64,000 nt of DNA from Streptomyces griseicoloratus (GCF_014534645.1 NZ_JACVQF010000235.1:248001-312000); one strand, 5' to 3'; counted from the first letter of the stretch, positions 33,938-42,597 are shown. The notes: generated from the sequence alone by a model not told the origin. Made by a program: numbers and translations.

Positions 33938-35020
33938 ATGACACGTCCGTTAACACCACACTTCTTCGCGCGGCTCCGAACGCTGCGCGTGCTGCTCCTG
34001 GCGCTGCTGGTGAGCACAACCGCCCTGGCCGAAACGGCTTCCGGGTCGCCGTCCCCGTCCTCGGCGCCACCGTGCGTCGCCCCGGAGGCACCCAAGAGCA
34101 GGAACCACGACGCCGCCACGAAGCACGACAGGGCTTTCAACCGCGATTTCCGGCACTGCTTCACCACCGTCCGCGGCGTGCAGATGCACTACGTCATCGG
34201 AGGCACGGGGCCGCAGACGACGGTTCTGCTGCACGGCTGGCCGGAGAGCTGGTTCGAGTACCGCGAGGTGATGCCCCGACTCCTGCCCGGGCGGACGGTC
34301 ATCGCGATCGACCTGCCGGGGATGGGGGACTCCACCGGGCGCCCCGCCGCGTACACCAAGTCGGTGCTCGCGGGTTACGTCCACGACCTCCTCGTCCGGA
34401 TCGGCGCGCAGCGGGACGTGCGGGTCGTCGCCCACGATTTCGGGGTCGGTGTCGCCTACGCGCTGGCCGCCCGGCATCGTCAGCAGGTGGCCGGGTTGTT
34501 CCTGATGGACTTCCCGCTCGTCGGCAGGAACCTTTCCTTCGAGACCGATGTCCGCCCGCTCTCCTGGCACTTCTCGTTCAACGTGCAGGATCCGCTGGCG
34601 GAGCGTCTGGTCGAGGGCCGTGTCGGGACGTTCCTCGACTACTTCTTCCGCCACAGCCAGATTTCCGGCTCCCCGCCACCGGGTGCCGACCTGCCCAACC
34701 CGGTCCCGCCGCGGGCGCTCGCCGAGTACACCAGGGTGTTCTCCCGCCCCCAAGTGCTGCACGCCGGGTTCGAGCTCTACCGCACGTGGTCGCAGGACGA
34801 GGAGGAGAACAAGCGCCTCCAGCAGGTTCCGCTCACCGTCCCGGTCCGGCTGCTCACCCAGGACGGGCTCACCGGCATGATGCTGCCCCCGGTACGGGAC
34901 GCCGCCCCGTCAGCGACGGGCACCGATGTGGACGGAGCCGGACACTGGCTCCTGGAGGAGCGGCCCGACCGCGTCGTGGCGGAGATCGACGCCTTCTACG
35001 CCGAGCAGAAGGCGCACTGA
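33938..35020 (+). CDS. Exported epoxide-hydrolase-like alpha/beta hydrolase
   Basis: A 360-residue protein with a hydrophobic N-terminal export segment (TLRVLLLALLVSTTALAETASG, about 15-36). The hydrolase core has HGWPESW (oxyanion, about 98-104), DLPGMGDS (about 123-130), VVAHDFGVGVA with the Asp nucleophile (about 166-176) and a C-terminal DGAGHWLLEERP catalytic His. This is the epoxide hydrolase/haloalkane dehalogenase group, where an Asp rather than Ser is the nucleophile. Its location outside the membrane and its TetR control suggest detoxification of an external compound (inference). AAGGAG precedes the ATG. Confidence 0.87.
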   Translation: MTRPLTPHFFARLRTLRVLLLALLVSTTALAETASGSPSPSSAPPCVAPEAPKSRNHDAATKHDRAFNRDFRHCFTTVRGVQMHYVIGGTGPQTTVLLHGWPESWFEYREVMPRLLPGRTVIAIDLPGMGDSTGRPAAYTKSVLAGYVHDLLVRIGAQRDVRVVAHDFGVGVAYALAARHRQQVAGLFLMDFPLVGRNLSFETDVRPLSWHFSFNVQDPLAERLVEGRVGTFLDYFFRHSQISGSPPPGADLPNPVPPRALAEYTRVFSRPQVLHAGFELYRTWSQDEEENKRLQQVPLTVPVRLLTQDGLTGMMLPPVRDAAPSATGTDVDGAGHWLLEERPDRVVAEIDAFYAEQKAH

Positions 35021-35026
35021 GAAAAC

Positions 35027-35080
35027 CCGGGCAGGGCCGGACCGGGCCGGCCCTGCCCGGCCCTGCCCGGCCCTGCCCGG
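35027..35080 (+). terminator. Terminator with repeated right arms
   Basis: A perfect 14-bp stem, CCGGGCAGGGCCGG (35027-35040) with CCGGCCCTGCCCGG (35047-35060). The right-arm motif recurs because CCCTGCCCGG is tandemly repeated three times (35051-35080), so the left arm can pair with any of three registers. Confidence 0.75.
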
Positions 35081-35203
35081 AAATCCCTTCGCCTGTGATC
35101 GTCTCGTCCGGTACGGTCGCGGGATTGTGTCACTGCTGGGAGCCCATGAGGTCAGCGTGTGGCCTCCCGGCAGTTCGGTCCCAGGCTGAGAGCAGGTTTC
35201 GTC

Positions 35204-35584
35204 ATGGCGTGTCGCATCGGTGAGCTCGTGCTCGGTTGCCGCGATCCCGAGGTGCTGGCGCGGTTCTGGTGCGAGGTCCTGGACTTCGTCGTGCTCGGCC
35301 GCGAGGACGACGGCTCGGTGGAGATCGGGCCGCGCGAAGGGTTCGGCGGTCCCCAGCCGACGATCTTCCTCAGTCGCAGGGACGAGCCGGAGAAGGGGAA
35401 GTCCCGGCTGCACATCGACGTCAACCCCACCGACCGCGACCAGGACGCCGAGCTCGAACGCCTTCTGAAGCTCGGTGCGCGCCCGGCCGACATCGGCCAG
35501 ACGGGGGACGAGCAGTGGCATGTCCTGGCCGACCCCGAAGGCAATGAGTTCTGCCTGCTCAAGGCCCGCATCAACCCCCTCTGA
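35204..35584 (+). CDS. VOC superfamily protein (glyoxalase-like)
   Basis: A 126-residue VOC protein. Landmarks: GELVLGCRDPEVLARFWCEVLDFVVLG, a polar linker, SRLHIDVNPTDRDQDAELERLLKLGARPADIGQ, and a terminal HVLADPEGNEFCLLK. This is the glyoxalase-like family (VOC-like domain), with an acidic metal-ligand candidate in the final PEGNEF segment; catalytic identity unknown. The 35204 ATG begins MACRIGELVLG. It is 75 bases upstream of a MerR-type gene on the same strand but has its own context. Confidence 0.82.
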   Translation: MACRIGELVLGCRDPEVLARFWCEVLDFVVLGREDDGSVEIGPREGFGGPQPTIFLSRRDEPEKGKSRLHIDVNPTDRDQDAELERLLKLGARPADIGQTGDEQWHVLADPEGNEFCLLKARINPL

Positions 35585-35623
35585 CGCGCATCGTTCGTGA
35601 AGTGGGCGAGCGCTCCGGCGTGG

Positions 35624-35654
35624 TTGACCTTCAAGTTGGTTGAAGCTCGATGAT
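35624..35654 (+). promoter_or_regulatory. MerR-type promoter and operator
   Basis: -35 TTGACC (35624-35629), a long 19-base spacer and -10 GATGAT (35649-35654). The spacer carries CTTCAAGTTGGTTGAAG, a palindrome with arms 35629-35634 and 35640-35645. A long spacer with a centred palindrome is the hallmark of a MerR-activated promoter. GTG 35661 follows the -10 by 6 bases. Confidence 0.6.
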
Positions 35655-35660
35655 GTGCGG

Positions 35661-36731
35661 GTGCCGAACTTTGAGCTGATGCCGATCGGGGTCTTCGCCC
35701 AACGCAGTGGTCTGACCTCCAGTGCGTTGCGGTTCTACGCCGACTCCGGGCTGCTGCCCCCTGCCGAGGTCGACCCGGTCACGGGCTACCGCTACTACAG
35801 CGCCGAGCAGGTGGCGCGCGCGTCCGCGCTGCGTCGGCTCCGTGAGATTGCCATGCCCCTCACGGCAGTCGAGGCGGTCCTCGACGCCGAGCCCGGTGAA
35901 GCGGTCCGGCTGATCGACGAGCACGTCACGGAGGTCGTCGAGGACGCGGTGACGGTGCAGCAGAAAGCCGCTCTGATCAAGTCGTCGCTCGCCGACGTGC
36001 CGAGCCGGCCGATCGCCACGCTGAAGGGCCCCGTGCTGGCCGCGGCGATCGAGCAGGTCCTGACCGCGACCGCCCGTGAACCGGGGATGCCGGTACTCGG
36101 CGGACTGCGTGTCGAGGCGGCCCCCGAAGCGGTCGCGCTCACCGCAACCGACCGTTACCGGCTCTCGACTCGAACCCTGGTACCTGTCGGACCAGCGGCC
36201 ACGACGTGGGCCGCCACGGTCAATGGTGACGACCTGCGGGCCGCGGCCACCGAGATCCGCCGCAGCGCCCAGGTGCGCGTGGAAGCGATGCCGCACGGGG
36301 TCTGGCTGCGCATGGCCGACCGTGAAGACCAGCACTGCCGGTTGCTGTCGGAAGAGTTCCCCGATCACCGGATGATGCTCGCGTCGCTGCCCGAGGCCAC
36401 CGCCCGGGTGATGGTCTCGAAGGATGCACTCCTGCGCGCTCTGGAAGAACACTCGGGTGAGCGGATCACACTGCGCGTGACCCACCACGGTATGAGCGTC
36501 CTGACGGCCGGTGCCCATCACCCCGAGGTCCCGCTCCCGGCCACCGTGACGGGGCAGGAGCTTCAGATCTCCTTCGAGCTGACCACGCTCTATCCCGCCG
36601 TCAGCACCGCCATCGGCCCCGACATGATGCTCGACCTGCGGGCAGCCGACCAGCCCGTCACGATCCGCTCCGCCGACCGCGGCGATCTCACCACCTTTGC
36701 CATGCCCATCAAGCCCGACCACTCGGCCTGA
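35661..36731 (+). CDS. MerR regulator fused to a DNA polymerase III beta clamp-like domain
   Basis: A 356-residue fusion. Residues 5-75 form the MerR helix-turn-helix (IGVFAQRSGLTSSALRFYADSGLLPPAEVDPVTGYRYYSAEQVARASALRRLREIAMPL). Residues about 125-350 read like the middle and C-terminal domains of DnaN. Signs are a PVLGGLRVEAAPEAVALTATDRYRLSTRTL block, matching the beta-clamp PVLxGVxVE...LTATDRYRL pattern, and LLSEEFPDHRMML, matching the clamp's FPDYR-like segment. The full clamp is not present, so this is probably a ligand- or protein-binding effector domain derived from a sliding clamp. Three starts are in frame (35640 TTG, 35661 GTG, 35679 ATG); 35661 fits a leaderless mRNA from the MerR-type promoter. 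Confidence 0.8.
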   Translation: MPNFELMPIGVFAQRSGLTSSALRFYADSGLLPPAEVDPVTGYRYYSAEQVARASALRRLREIAMPLTAVEAVLDAEPGEAVRLIDEHVTEVVEDAVTVQQKAALIKSSLADVPSRPIATLKGPVLAAAIEQVLTATAREPGMPVLGGLRVEAAPEAVALTATDRYRLSTRTLVPVGPAATTWAATVNGDDLRAAATEIRRSAQVRVEAMPHGVWLRMADREDQHCRLLSEEFPDHRMMLASLPEATARVMVSKDALLRALEEHSGERITLRVTHHGMSVLTAGAHHPEVPLPATVTGQELQISFELTTLYPAVSTAIGPDMMLDLRAADQPVTIRSADRGDLTTFAMPIKPDHSA

Positions 36732-36754
36732 GTGAAACGACGAGGACGACTCCC

Positions 36755-37264
36755 ATGACCACCACCCCTGCCGGCGCCGACCCGACCATGGACGCCATCG
36801 GCCGAGCCGTCGCCGAAGGGCGAACCGGCGACACCGCCTCCGCCCGCCGCACACTCCTGGGCCTGTGGTCCACGATCGGTGTCAGCGGTGATCCCCTGCA
36901 CCGCTGCACCCTCGCGCACCACCTGGCCGACCTCTACCAGGACCCCGCTCAGGCCCTGGCCTGGGACGTTCGGGCCCTGGATGCTGCCGACGCCGTGACC
37001 GAGCAGCGCGTTCAGGAACATCACGCCGGCCTCCACATCGCAGGGTTCTACCCGTCACTGCACCTGAACCTGGCCGACAACTACCGCCGGCTCGGGTCCT
37101 TCGACGCTGCCGCCGAGCACATCAACGCGGCCAAAGAGTGTGCCCCCAGCCTGCCCCAGGACGCCTACGGTGCCCTCCTGCGCACCGCCATCGAACAGGT
37201 GGCGGAGTCCATCGCCCAGCGGAACACCGCCGAGCGGGCCTCCGCCCCCGGCTCCACGGCGTGA
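36755..37264 (+). CDS. TPR-like helical protein
   Basis: A 169-residue cytosolic protein, almost all helix. Segments such as TLAHHLADLYQDPAQALAWDVRALDAADAV and LHLNLADNYRRLGSFDAAAEHINAAKECAPSLP look like tetratricopeptide-type repeats (A-x-x-x-Y/G-x-x-x-A-x-x-x patterns). No catalytic residues. It starts 23 bases after the MerR-clamp gene with the same strand, so the two are probably co-transcribed. GAGGACG lies upstream of the ATG. A partner in a regulatory complex is conceivable (inference). Confidence 0.72.
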   Translation: MTTTPAGADPTMDAIGRAVAEGRTGDTASARRTLLGLWSTIGVSGDPLHRCTLAHHLADLYQDPAQALAWDVRALDAADAVTEQRVQEHHAGLHIAGFYPSLHLNLADNYRRLGSFDAAAEHINAAKECAPSLPQDAYGALLRTAIEQVAESIAQRNTAERASAPGSTA

Positions 37265-37306
37265 CCCGGGTTCGTCATCGGGCTGCCCGGTCCACCAGCC
37301 CTCGGT

Positions 37307-38527
37307 TCAACGGGACGCGAGGTTGTCCTGCGTCCGGAGGTCGTCGGTGAGGTATCGCCGGAAGAACGCGTCGATGTAGGCCGCGCCGACCCGGCGTTGG
37401 CCGGCCTCGGTCAGTTGCGTCTCATAGGTCGAGCCACCGGGCTCGGTGCACTGGCCGGGGTGGTCGTCGTCGTGGCCGGCGTCGTCGCCGGCGGCGACCT
37501 GTCCGCTCTCCGGCGACCACTGCGTGTTGAAGTAGTTGTGATTCGCACCGGGTATCTCGAACTGGTGGTATCCGGCAGAGCTTTCGGCGGTCGCGTCGGC
37601 GGCGAAGGAAAAGGCCTCACGGCCCACCTGACCGTCGCAGGTCCCGCGGATCACGGCCACGGGCGTCTTCGTGATCTCGTACGCGGTCATGTCCTCGGTC
37701 ATCACGTTGTAGGCGGGGGCCAGCGCCATGACCGCCCTGACCCTGACGCCGGCGGGCCACTGGGCCTCGTGGCGATCGGCTGCCTGCCACGTCACGCCTG
37801 CGCCGCCGCGTGAGTGGCCCATGGTGCCGACCCTGTTCAGGTCGACGTGGTGACGGAAGTCGACGCGTTTCGGCTTGCCCGTGACCGTGTCGCGGAACGC
37901 GCCGACGAGACCGCCACGGCCTGAGGTGCCGAGCTGCCGCCACAGAGCGAGGTGCTCGTTGATCAGGCCGGCCCGTGCGGATGCGTTCCCGTCGCCCCAC
38001 ACCGACGAGGCATTGATGCCGTTGGCGCGGACGGACACGACGATGAAGCCGTGGCCGGCCAGTTTCTCGCCGAGGTAGTCGTAGCCGCGCTCGTTGGCGA
38101 TGGGGCGTGTGCCGGGTGCGCAGGGCCAGCTGAACAGCTTCTGGCTGGCGGCCGCGTACGCGTCCCAGTCCTCGGCCCGTTCGGCGGCGTCGCGGGCCAC
38201 CGCTGCCGCCCGGTCCGCGCAGGTCTCGTGCCAGCCGTGCAGCAGGACGACGAGCGGCCGCGGCGTGGTGCCGAGATCCTTCGGGTAGTGCACGGTCGCG
38301 GCGATCTCGACCGGTTCCCCGGTTTCCGGAAGCCGGTAGGCCTGGTCACCCAGGTTGTAGGTGACGGTGGCGACGCCCCGCGGACCCTGGGCCGCGGCGT
38401 CGGCGGCCGCGGCGGCCGCGGGGCTTCCCGCCAGGGCCTGAGGCAGGAAGAGGGCCGCTGTGGACGCGGCGAGTGCGCAGGCTCGCAGCAGGCGACGAGC
38501 GGGCGCAGATGTGTCGTCGTGCTTCAC
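37307..38527 (-). CDS. Secreted lipase-like alpha/beta hydrolase
   Basis: A 406-residue exported hydrolase. Signal peptide: LLRACALAASTAALFLPQALAGSPAAAA. The mature part has VVLLHGWHETC, a DYLGEKLAGHGFIVVSVRANGINAS segment, the nucleophile elbow GHSRGG (Ser) and a C-terminal GANHNYFNTQWSP histidine region. The GHSRGG and HxxNYFNT arrangement resembles secreted actinobacterial lipases/cutinase-like enzymes such as those of the polyester hydrolase group, but the match is general. The GTG start has GGAG 8 bases upstream. Convergent with the TPR-like gene; the ECF gene lies divergent to it. Confidence 0.82.
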   Translation of the reverse strand: MKHDDTSAPARRLLRACALAASTAALFLPQALAGSPAAAAAADAAAQGPRGVATVTYNLGDQAYRLPETGEPVEIAATVHYPKDLGTTPRPLVVLLHGWHETCADRAAAVARDAAERAEDWDAYAAASQKLFSWPCAPGTRPIANERGYDYLGEKLAGHGFIVVSVRANGINASSVWGDGNASARAGLINEHLALWRQLGTSGRGGLVGAFRDTVTGKPKRVDFRHHVDLNRVGTMGHSRGGAGVTWQAADRHEAQWPAGVRVRAVMALAPAYNVMTEDMTAYEITKTPVAVIRGTCDGQVGREAFSFAADATAESSAGYHQFEIPGANHNYFNTQWSPESGQVAAGDDAGHDDDHPGQCTEPGGSTYETQLTEAGQRRVGAAYIDAFFRRYLTDDLRTQDNLASR

Positions 38528-38899
38528 AGGGTGGTCTCCAAGAGTGGTGCACGGTGGCGCCGGCAGGCAGCCGCCGGGCCCGGACGATGGCTACATTCCG
38601 ACAGACGCCCGACGAGGTCCGGGGTTGCACGGCCCGTGGGATCCGGCGTGGCCGGGTTCTCGCCTCCCGCCAATACGGGGCACACCGTGCGGCGTTCCGT
38701 GTGAGCGACGCCGCATTCTTCCCGGTACCCGCAACGCCGACCGGAGGTGAACGTCTCAGGGAGCGGGGCAGGCAGGCCCCTCCGCACGCCGACACGTTGT
38801 GAGGTACCGCATGATCGAGCCCGACGTCACCACCGTCAGGAGAGCCGTCCGGCAGCCGTCCGGCACCGGGGCCTCGGCCGGGGAGAGGGCACGGCGGCG
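38528..38899. other. Intergenic region between lipase and ECF sigma gene
   Basis: About 370 bases between two divergent genes. I see no confident operator or riboswitch. A 7-bp arm inverted repeat GCGGCGT/ACGCCGC occurs around 38691-38715. Promoters for both genes must lie here. Confidence 0.4.
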
Positions 38900-39565
38900 A
38901 TGAACGTGTCCGCCTGGTCGACCGCTCCATTCGCCGGTACCCGTACGGACACCGGCGGGCTTCGCCAGCACTGGACGCGGCTGCTGCTGAGGCTGTCCGA
39001 AGGGCGGCGGCACACCGGAGACCGCGTCCTCACGCTCGGACCGACCCGGGCCGTGCCTGGCGGACGCAACGGTGACGTCACGCCCGATATCAACGATCTG
39101 TACCACCACCGCAGGCTGTACTACGTGCGTCTGGCCCTGCTCCTCGTGGACGACCTTCCCACCGCCGAGGACGTCGTCCAGGACGCGTTCACGGCCATGT
39201 TCCGCCGTCATGGCGGAACACTCGTCGGCCTGTCCGACCCGGAGGCGTATCTGCGGACCAGTGTGGTGAACGGCGCGCGCTCGGTCCTGCGCAGGCGCCG
39301 GACGGCCCGCGCCCACGTTCCGGAGCGGCCCGTCACCGTTCCGCCGGCTGACGAGGACGTGCTGCTGAAGGAAGAACACCGCGAGGTGCTGGCGGCGCTG
39401 CGGTCGCTCACCCGACGCCAGCGCGAGGTGCTGGTGCTGCGGTACTGGTCTCATCTGTCGGAAGCGCAGATCGCTGAGACGCTGGGACTGTCGCGTGGCG
39501 CGGTGAAGTCCACGGCCAGCCGCGCCCTGGCCGCCCTGGGCAGGAAGTTGGAGGCAACTCGATGA
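38900..39565 (+). CDS. ECF-type RNA polymerase sigma factor
   Basis: A 221-residue sigma-70 family ECF sigma factor. Region 2 is LYHHRRLYYVRLALLLVDDLPTAEDVVQDAFTAMFRRH (about 67-104), with the conserved EDVVQDAF. Region 4 is VLAALRSLTRRQREVLVLRYWSHLSEAQIAETLGLSRGAVKSTASRALAAL (about 164-214). It is preceded by a basic extension. The order, an overlapping small membrane gene downstream (ATGA), is typical for an ECF sigma/anti-sigma pair. The start at MNVSAWS is chosen because upstream sequence has no family similarity and GGAGAGGG lies 10-17 bases upstream. Confidence 0.85.
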   Translation: MNVSAWSTAPFAGTRTDTGGLRQHWTRLLLRLSEGRRHTGDRVLTLGPTRAVPGGRNGDVTPDINDLYHHRRLYYVRLALLLVDDLPTAEDVVQDAFTAMFRRHGGTLVGLSDPEAYLRTSVVNGARSVLRRRRTARAHVPERPVTVPPADEDVLLKEEHREVLAALRSLTRRQREVLVLRYWSHLSEAQIAETLGLSRGAVKSTASRALAALGRKLEATR

Positions 39566-39963
39566 ACGGGCAGACCCGCCCCCACGGCCGCCCGGACCGG
39601 CTGGGGGACGTGGTGCGTGAGGCGCTCGCCGCTCGCGCGGACACCGTCGGTGCCGGGGATCTGCGTCCGGCGCGACCGCCGTCGTCGGCCGACGTGCCGC
39701 GGCGGCGGAGGCTGCGCCTGGCCGTGCCGGTGGCCGTCGGGCTGGCGGCCGCGGTGGCCGCGGCCGTCTTCCTTGCGCACGGCGCGGACGAACGGCCGCG
39801 GGAACCTGCGGTGGTCCCGGCCGGCCCTTCCGTTTCCCCGACCGGCGGCCCCAGCCCGACGGCGTCACCGAGTCCGGGGACCGCGTCACCCCTTCCCGCA
39901 CCAGCTTCCGGCAGCCCGGCCGAGAGTTCAGGTTCCGGTTTCACGGGGGCCGCCCCGAGGTAG
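39562..39963 (+). CDS. Small membrane protein, possible anti-sigma factor
   Basis: A 133-residue single-pass membrane protein: a cytosolic N-terminal part (DRLGDVVREALAARADTVGAGDL), basic RRRRLRL, one transmembrane helix (AVPVAVGLAAAVAAAVFLAHG, about 54-74), and a Pro/Ser/Gly-rich extracytoplasmic tail. No zinc-binding anti-sigma motif (HxxxCxxC) is present. Coupled to the ECF sigma gene by an ATGA overlap, it may modulate it, but the short N-terminal part is atypical for a classical anti-sigma domain. It overlaps the convergent SpoIIE gene end by 36 bases. Confidence 0.6.
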   Translation: MNGQTRPHGRPDRLGDVVREALAARADTVGAGDLRPARPPSSADVPRRRRLRLAVPVAVGLAAAVAAAVFLAHGADERPREPAVVPAGPSVSPTGGPSPTASPSPGTASPLPAPASGSPAESSGSGFTGAAPR

Positions 39964-42597
39964 CCCGCCGATGCTGCCCGATGGCGGAGGGGTGGGACGG
40001 AGGGCGAGCAGGGCGATGTCGTCGGAGGCGTCGGCTCCGAACTTGATGATCAGTTCGTCGCAGAACACGTCGAGGGGGTCTCGTGCGTGGTCGGCGGTGT
40101 GCCGGCGGAGTCGGGCCAGGGCGTCGTCGAGGGATTCTCCGCGGCGTTCGATCAGGCCGTCGGTGAAGAGCAGCAGGGTGGAACGGGGTGGCAGCGGGTC
40201 GCGGGCGGAGGGGCGGGGCAGGTCGGGGTCCATGCCGATCAGAAGGCCTCTGCCCCGGTCCAGGTAACGGGTCTCGCCCTCGTGGGTGGTCAGCAGGGGC
40301 GGCAGGTGGCCGGCGGAGGAATGGTGCAGTTCCCGTGGGCCGCCGTCGCTCTTGACCAGGGCGTAGACGCAGGTGGCGGTGGACTGCGGGGAGAGGGTCT
40401 GGCTCGCCAGGTCGAGGCGGCGCAGTACCTCTCCGGGTGGTTCTTGGCGGTCGACGGCGATGCCTCGCAGCATGTTGCGCAACGCGCTCATGGCGACGGC
40501 GGCCTGAAGGTCATGGCCCGACACGTCACCGATGATCAGCACGGTGTCGCCGCCGGGCAGGACGAAGGCGTCGTACCAGTCCCCCCCGACCTCGGCGGTG
40601 GTGCTGGAGGGGACGTAGCGGGCGGTCAGCTCCCAATGCTCGGATCGGGGGAGCCCGGGCAGCAGGGCACGCTGGAGCTGTTCGGCATTGGAGTGGGTGT
40701 GCTGGTGCAGACGGGCGTTGTCCACTCCGAGGGCGATGCCGCGGACCAGTTCAGCGATCAGGAGGATGTCCTCCTTGGTGAAAGGCTGTTCGTCCCGGAC
40801 GCGGACCATGGTCAGAGCCCCGAAGACCTCCCGTTGGGCCCGCAGCGGAGCGACGACGGCGCTGCGTCCCCCCAGCTGCTCCACCAGCTCCAGTTGCCGG
40901 GCGTCCAGCGGGCTCTGAGCCTGGCTGCGCGAAGGCATGTCGGTGACCAGCAGGGGACCCGCTCCGCGCAGCACACGGGGCAGGGACCCCCGCGTGGTCT
41001 CGGACACGGGAGGCAGCCTGCCGAGGTGTGCCCCGGAGATCGGCACCTGGGGATCACGGTGAACGATGCAGACCCGCTCCACCTGCCCGCGCTCGTCGAG
41101 AAGGTCCGCAGCGCACCAGTCGGCCAGTTTCCGGGTGAGGACGTGACATACCCGCCACAGCCTCTCGTCCATGTTGAGGGTGCTGGTCAGCGCTCTGCCG
41201 GTGTCGGCGAACAGTGACAGCCACTCCGGCGCCGCCTGTTCGAGGGTCACCGCCCTGGCCTTCTTGGTGGTGGTCGGGAGTTGCACCGGGCCCGGCGCCG
41301 GCCGCGTCGCGTGCAGGCTGTCCTGCGGAGCTCGTGGCGGGGCGGGCAGAGCCGTCGTCGTGCTCAGCTGGGCCACGAACACGGTCCGCCCGTCGACCGC
41401 CTCCTGCGTCTGGACGGCCAGGCGGACCGGGATCACCCGGCCGTCACGGTGCAGTGCGGGAACAGGTATGGAGCGGCCCAGGATGCGGGACTCGCCGGTG
41501 AGCAGCAGCGACGTGAACGCCGCGACATGGCGTTTGCGGAGATGCTCGGGCATCAGCACCGTCAGTCGCTGCCCGAGGAGATCATGCGCGTGCCAGCCGA
41601 GCAGGCTCGCGGCAGCGTTGTTCACCGCGATGATCCGGTTGCCGTCGTCCGCCGCGACGGTCGGCACATCGGCGGCCTCCACCTCGCTCGCGTCCCAGGG
41701 CGCCAGTTCCGTGGGAGTGGCGCTCGGCGCACCGGTCACCTGCGTCCACGCGGTGGGACGTGCCCCGGACAGCTGGGCGGCGATCTGATCGAGCAGCCAG
41801 TGACGGAAGGCCCGGATCTGCGGAAGGGCCGGGAGGGTGAGCAGGCTTCCCTGCTGAGCCGCCGCTTCGGCCTCGTCGAGGACGCGGCGCAACGTCAGCA
41901 CACTTGCAGCGGCATCCGCGGCGAACGCCACCAGCAGGGACAGCGTCGAGCTGTCGGGGGTCTCCTGCTCCACCGCTGCCGTCATGCACGCGCAGATCAT
42001 GCTGCTCGTGTCCTGAGCGACGACGAGGTCCTCCGGCCACTCACCGGTCCGGTCGGCGGTGGATGCGGCGAGAAGAAGCTCGCGCAACAGCCCCTCCCAG
42101 TGCTGTTGCGCCGCCCAGTACAGGGTGTACGGCACGTCGTTCAGCGCCACGGTCACGGTCGGACCCGACGGCGCCATGGTCTCCCACGCGGACGTCGGGG
42201 GTGCGGGGGTCTCGGGCCACAGTTCGAACCACACCGTCTTGCGGTCGGCGCTGCTGTGGACGCCGTGGCTGGTGGCCAGCTCGTCCACCAGAGTCAGGCC
42301 CCTGCCGGTGCAGGCGTAGGGATGGCGGTCGTGCGGCACCAGGCCCCGGTCCTGTCGGTGATCGCTGACCCGCACATGCACCCGGCCTCCGACGGCCCAG
42401 GCCGACACCTCCGTCTCGGTGCGCGCATGGATCACCGCATTGGTCACCAGCTCGCCGGCCAGCAGCTCGGCGGTGTCCACCACGTCCGGCGTGACACCGA
42501 CCAGTGCCGACCGTACGAACCGCCGGGCCGTCGCGACGTTCTCCGGCGCCGGGGACAGGCGCCGCGACCGCGTCCTGGGCGGACTGGTGCTGCTCAT
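39928..42597 (-). CDS. SpoIIE/PP2C phosphatase with ATPase, PAS and GAF domains
   Basis: An 889-residue regulator. Domains in order: a HATPase_c/RsbW-like anti-sigma kinase domain (about 15-135; VTPDVVDTAELLAGELVTNAVIHA and GRGLTLVDELATSHGV), a helical linker, a PAS domain (about 300-400; IIAVNNAAASLLGWHAHDLLGQRLTVLMPE), a GAF domain (about 450-600), and a C-terminal SpoIIE PP2C phosphatase (about 640-880) with GGDWYDAFVLPGGDTVLIIGDVSGHD and FTDGLIERRGESLDD; the metal-binding Asp pairs are intact. Such proteins combine anti-anti-sigma phosphatase and kinase activities and control a stress sigma pathway. The start ATG 42597 lacks a clear ribosome binding site. The neighbouring ECF sigma genes may or may not be connected. 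Confidence 0.87.
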   Translation of the reverse strand: MSSTSPPRTRSRRLSPAPENVATARRFVRSALVGVTPDVVDTAELLAGELVTNAVIHARTETEVSAWAVGGRVHVRVSDHRQDRGLVPHDRHPYACTGRGLTLVDELATSHGVHSSADRKTVWFELWPETPAPPTSAWETMAPSGPTVTVALNDVPYTLYWAAQQHWEGLLRELLLAASTADRTGEWPEDLVVAQDTSSMICACMTAAVEQETPDSSTLSLLVAFAADAAASVLTLRRVLDEAEAAAQQGSLLTLPALPQIRAFRHWLLDQIAAQLSGARPTAWTQVTGAPSATPTELAPWDASEVEAADVPTVAADDGNRIIAVNNAAASLLGWHAHDLLGQRLTVLMPEHLRKRHVAAFTSLLLTGESRILGRSIPVPALHRDGRVIPVRLAVQTQEAVDGRTVFVAQLSTTTALPAPPRAPQDSLHATRPAPGPVQLPTTTKKARAVTLEQAAPEWLSLFADTGRALTSTLNMDERLWRVCHVLTRKLADWCAADLLDERGQVERVCIVHRDPQVPISGAHLGRLPPVSETTRGSLPRVLRGAGPLLVTDMPSRSQAQSPLDARQLELVEQLGGRSAVVAPLRAQREVFGALTMVRVRDEQPFTKEDILLIAELVRGIALGVDNARLHQHTHSNAEQLQRALLPGLPRSEHWELTARYVPSSTTAEVGGDWYDAFVLPGGDTVLIIGDVSGHDLQAAVAMSALRNMLRGIAVDRQEPPGEVLRRLDLASQTLSPQSTATCVYALVKSDGGPRELHHSSAGHLPPLLTTHEGETRYLDRGRGLLIGMDPDLPRPSARDPLPPRSTLLLFTDGLIERRGESLDDALARLRRHTADHARDPLDVFCDELIIKFGADASDDIALLALRPTPPPSGSIGGLPRGGPRETGT

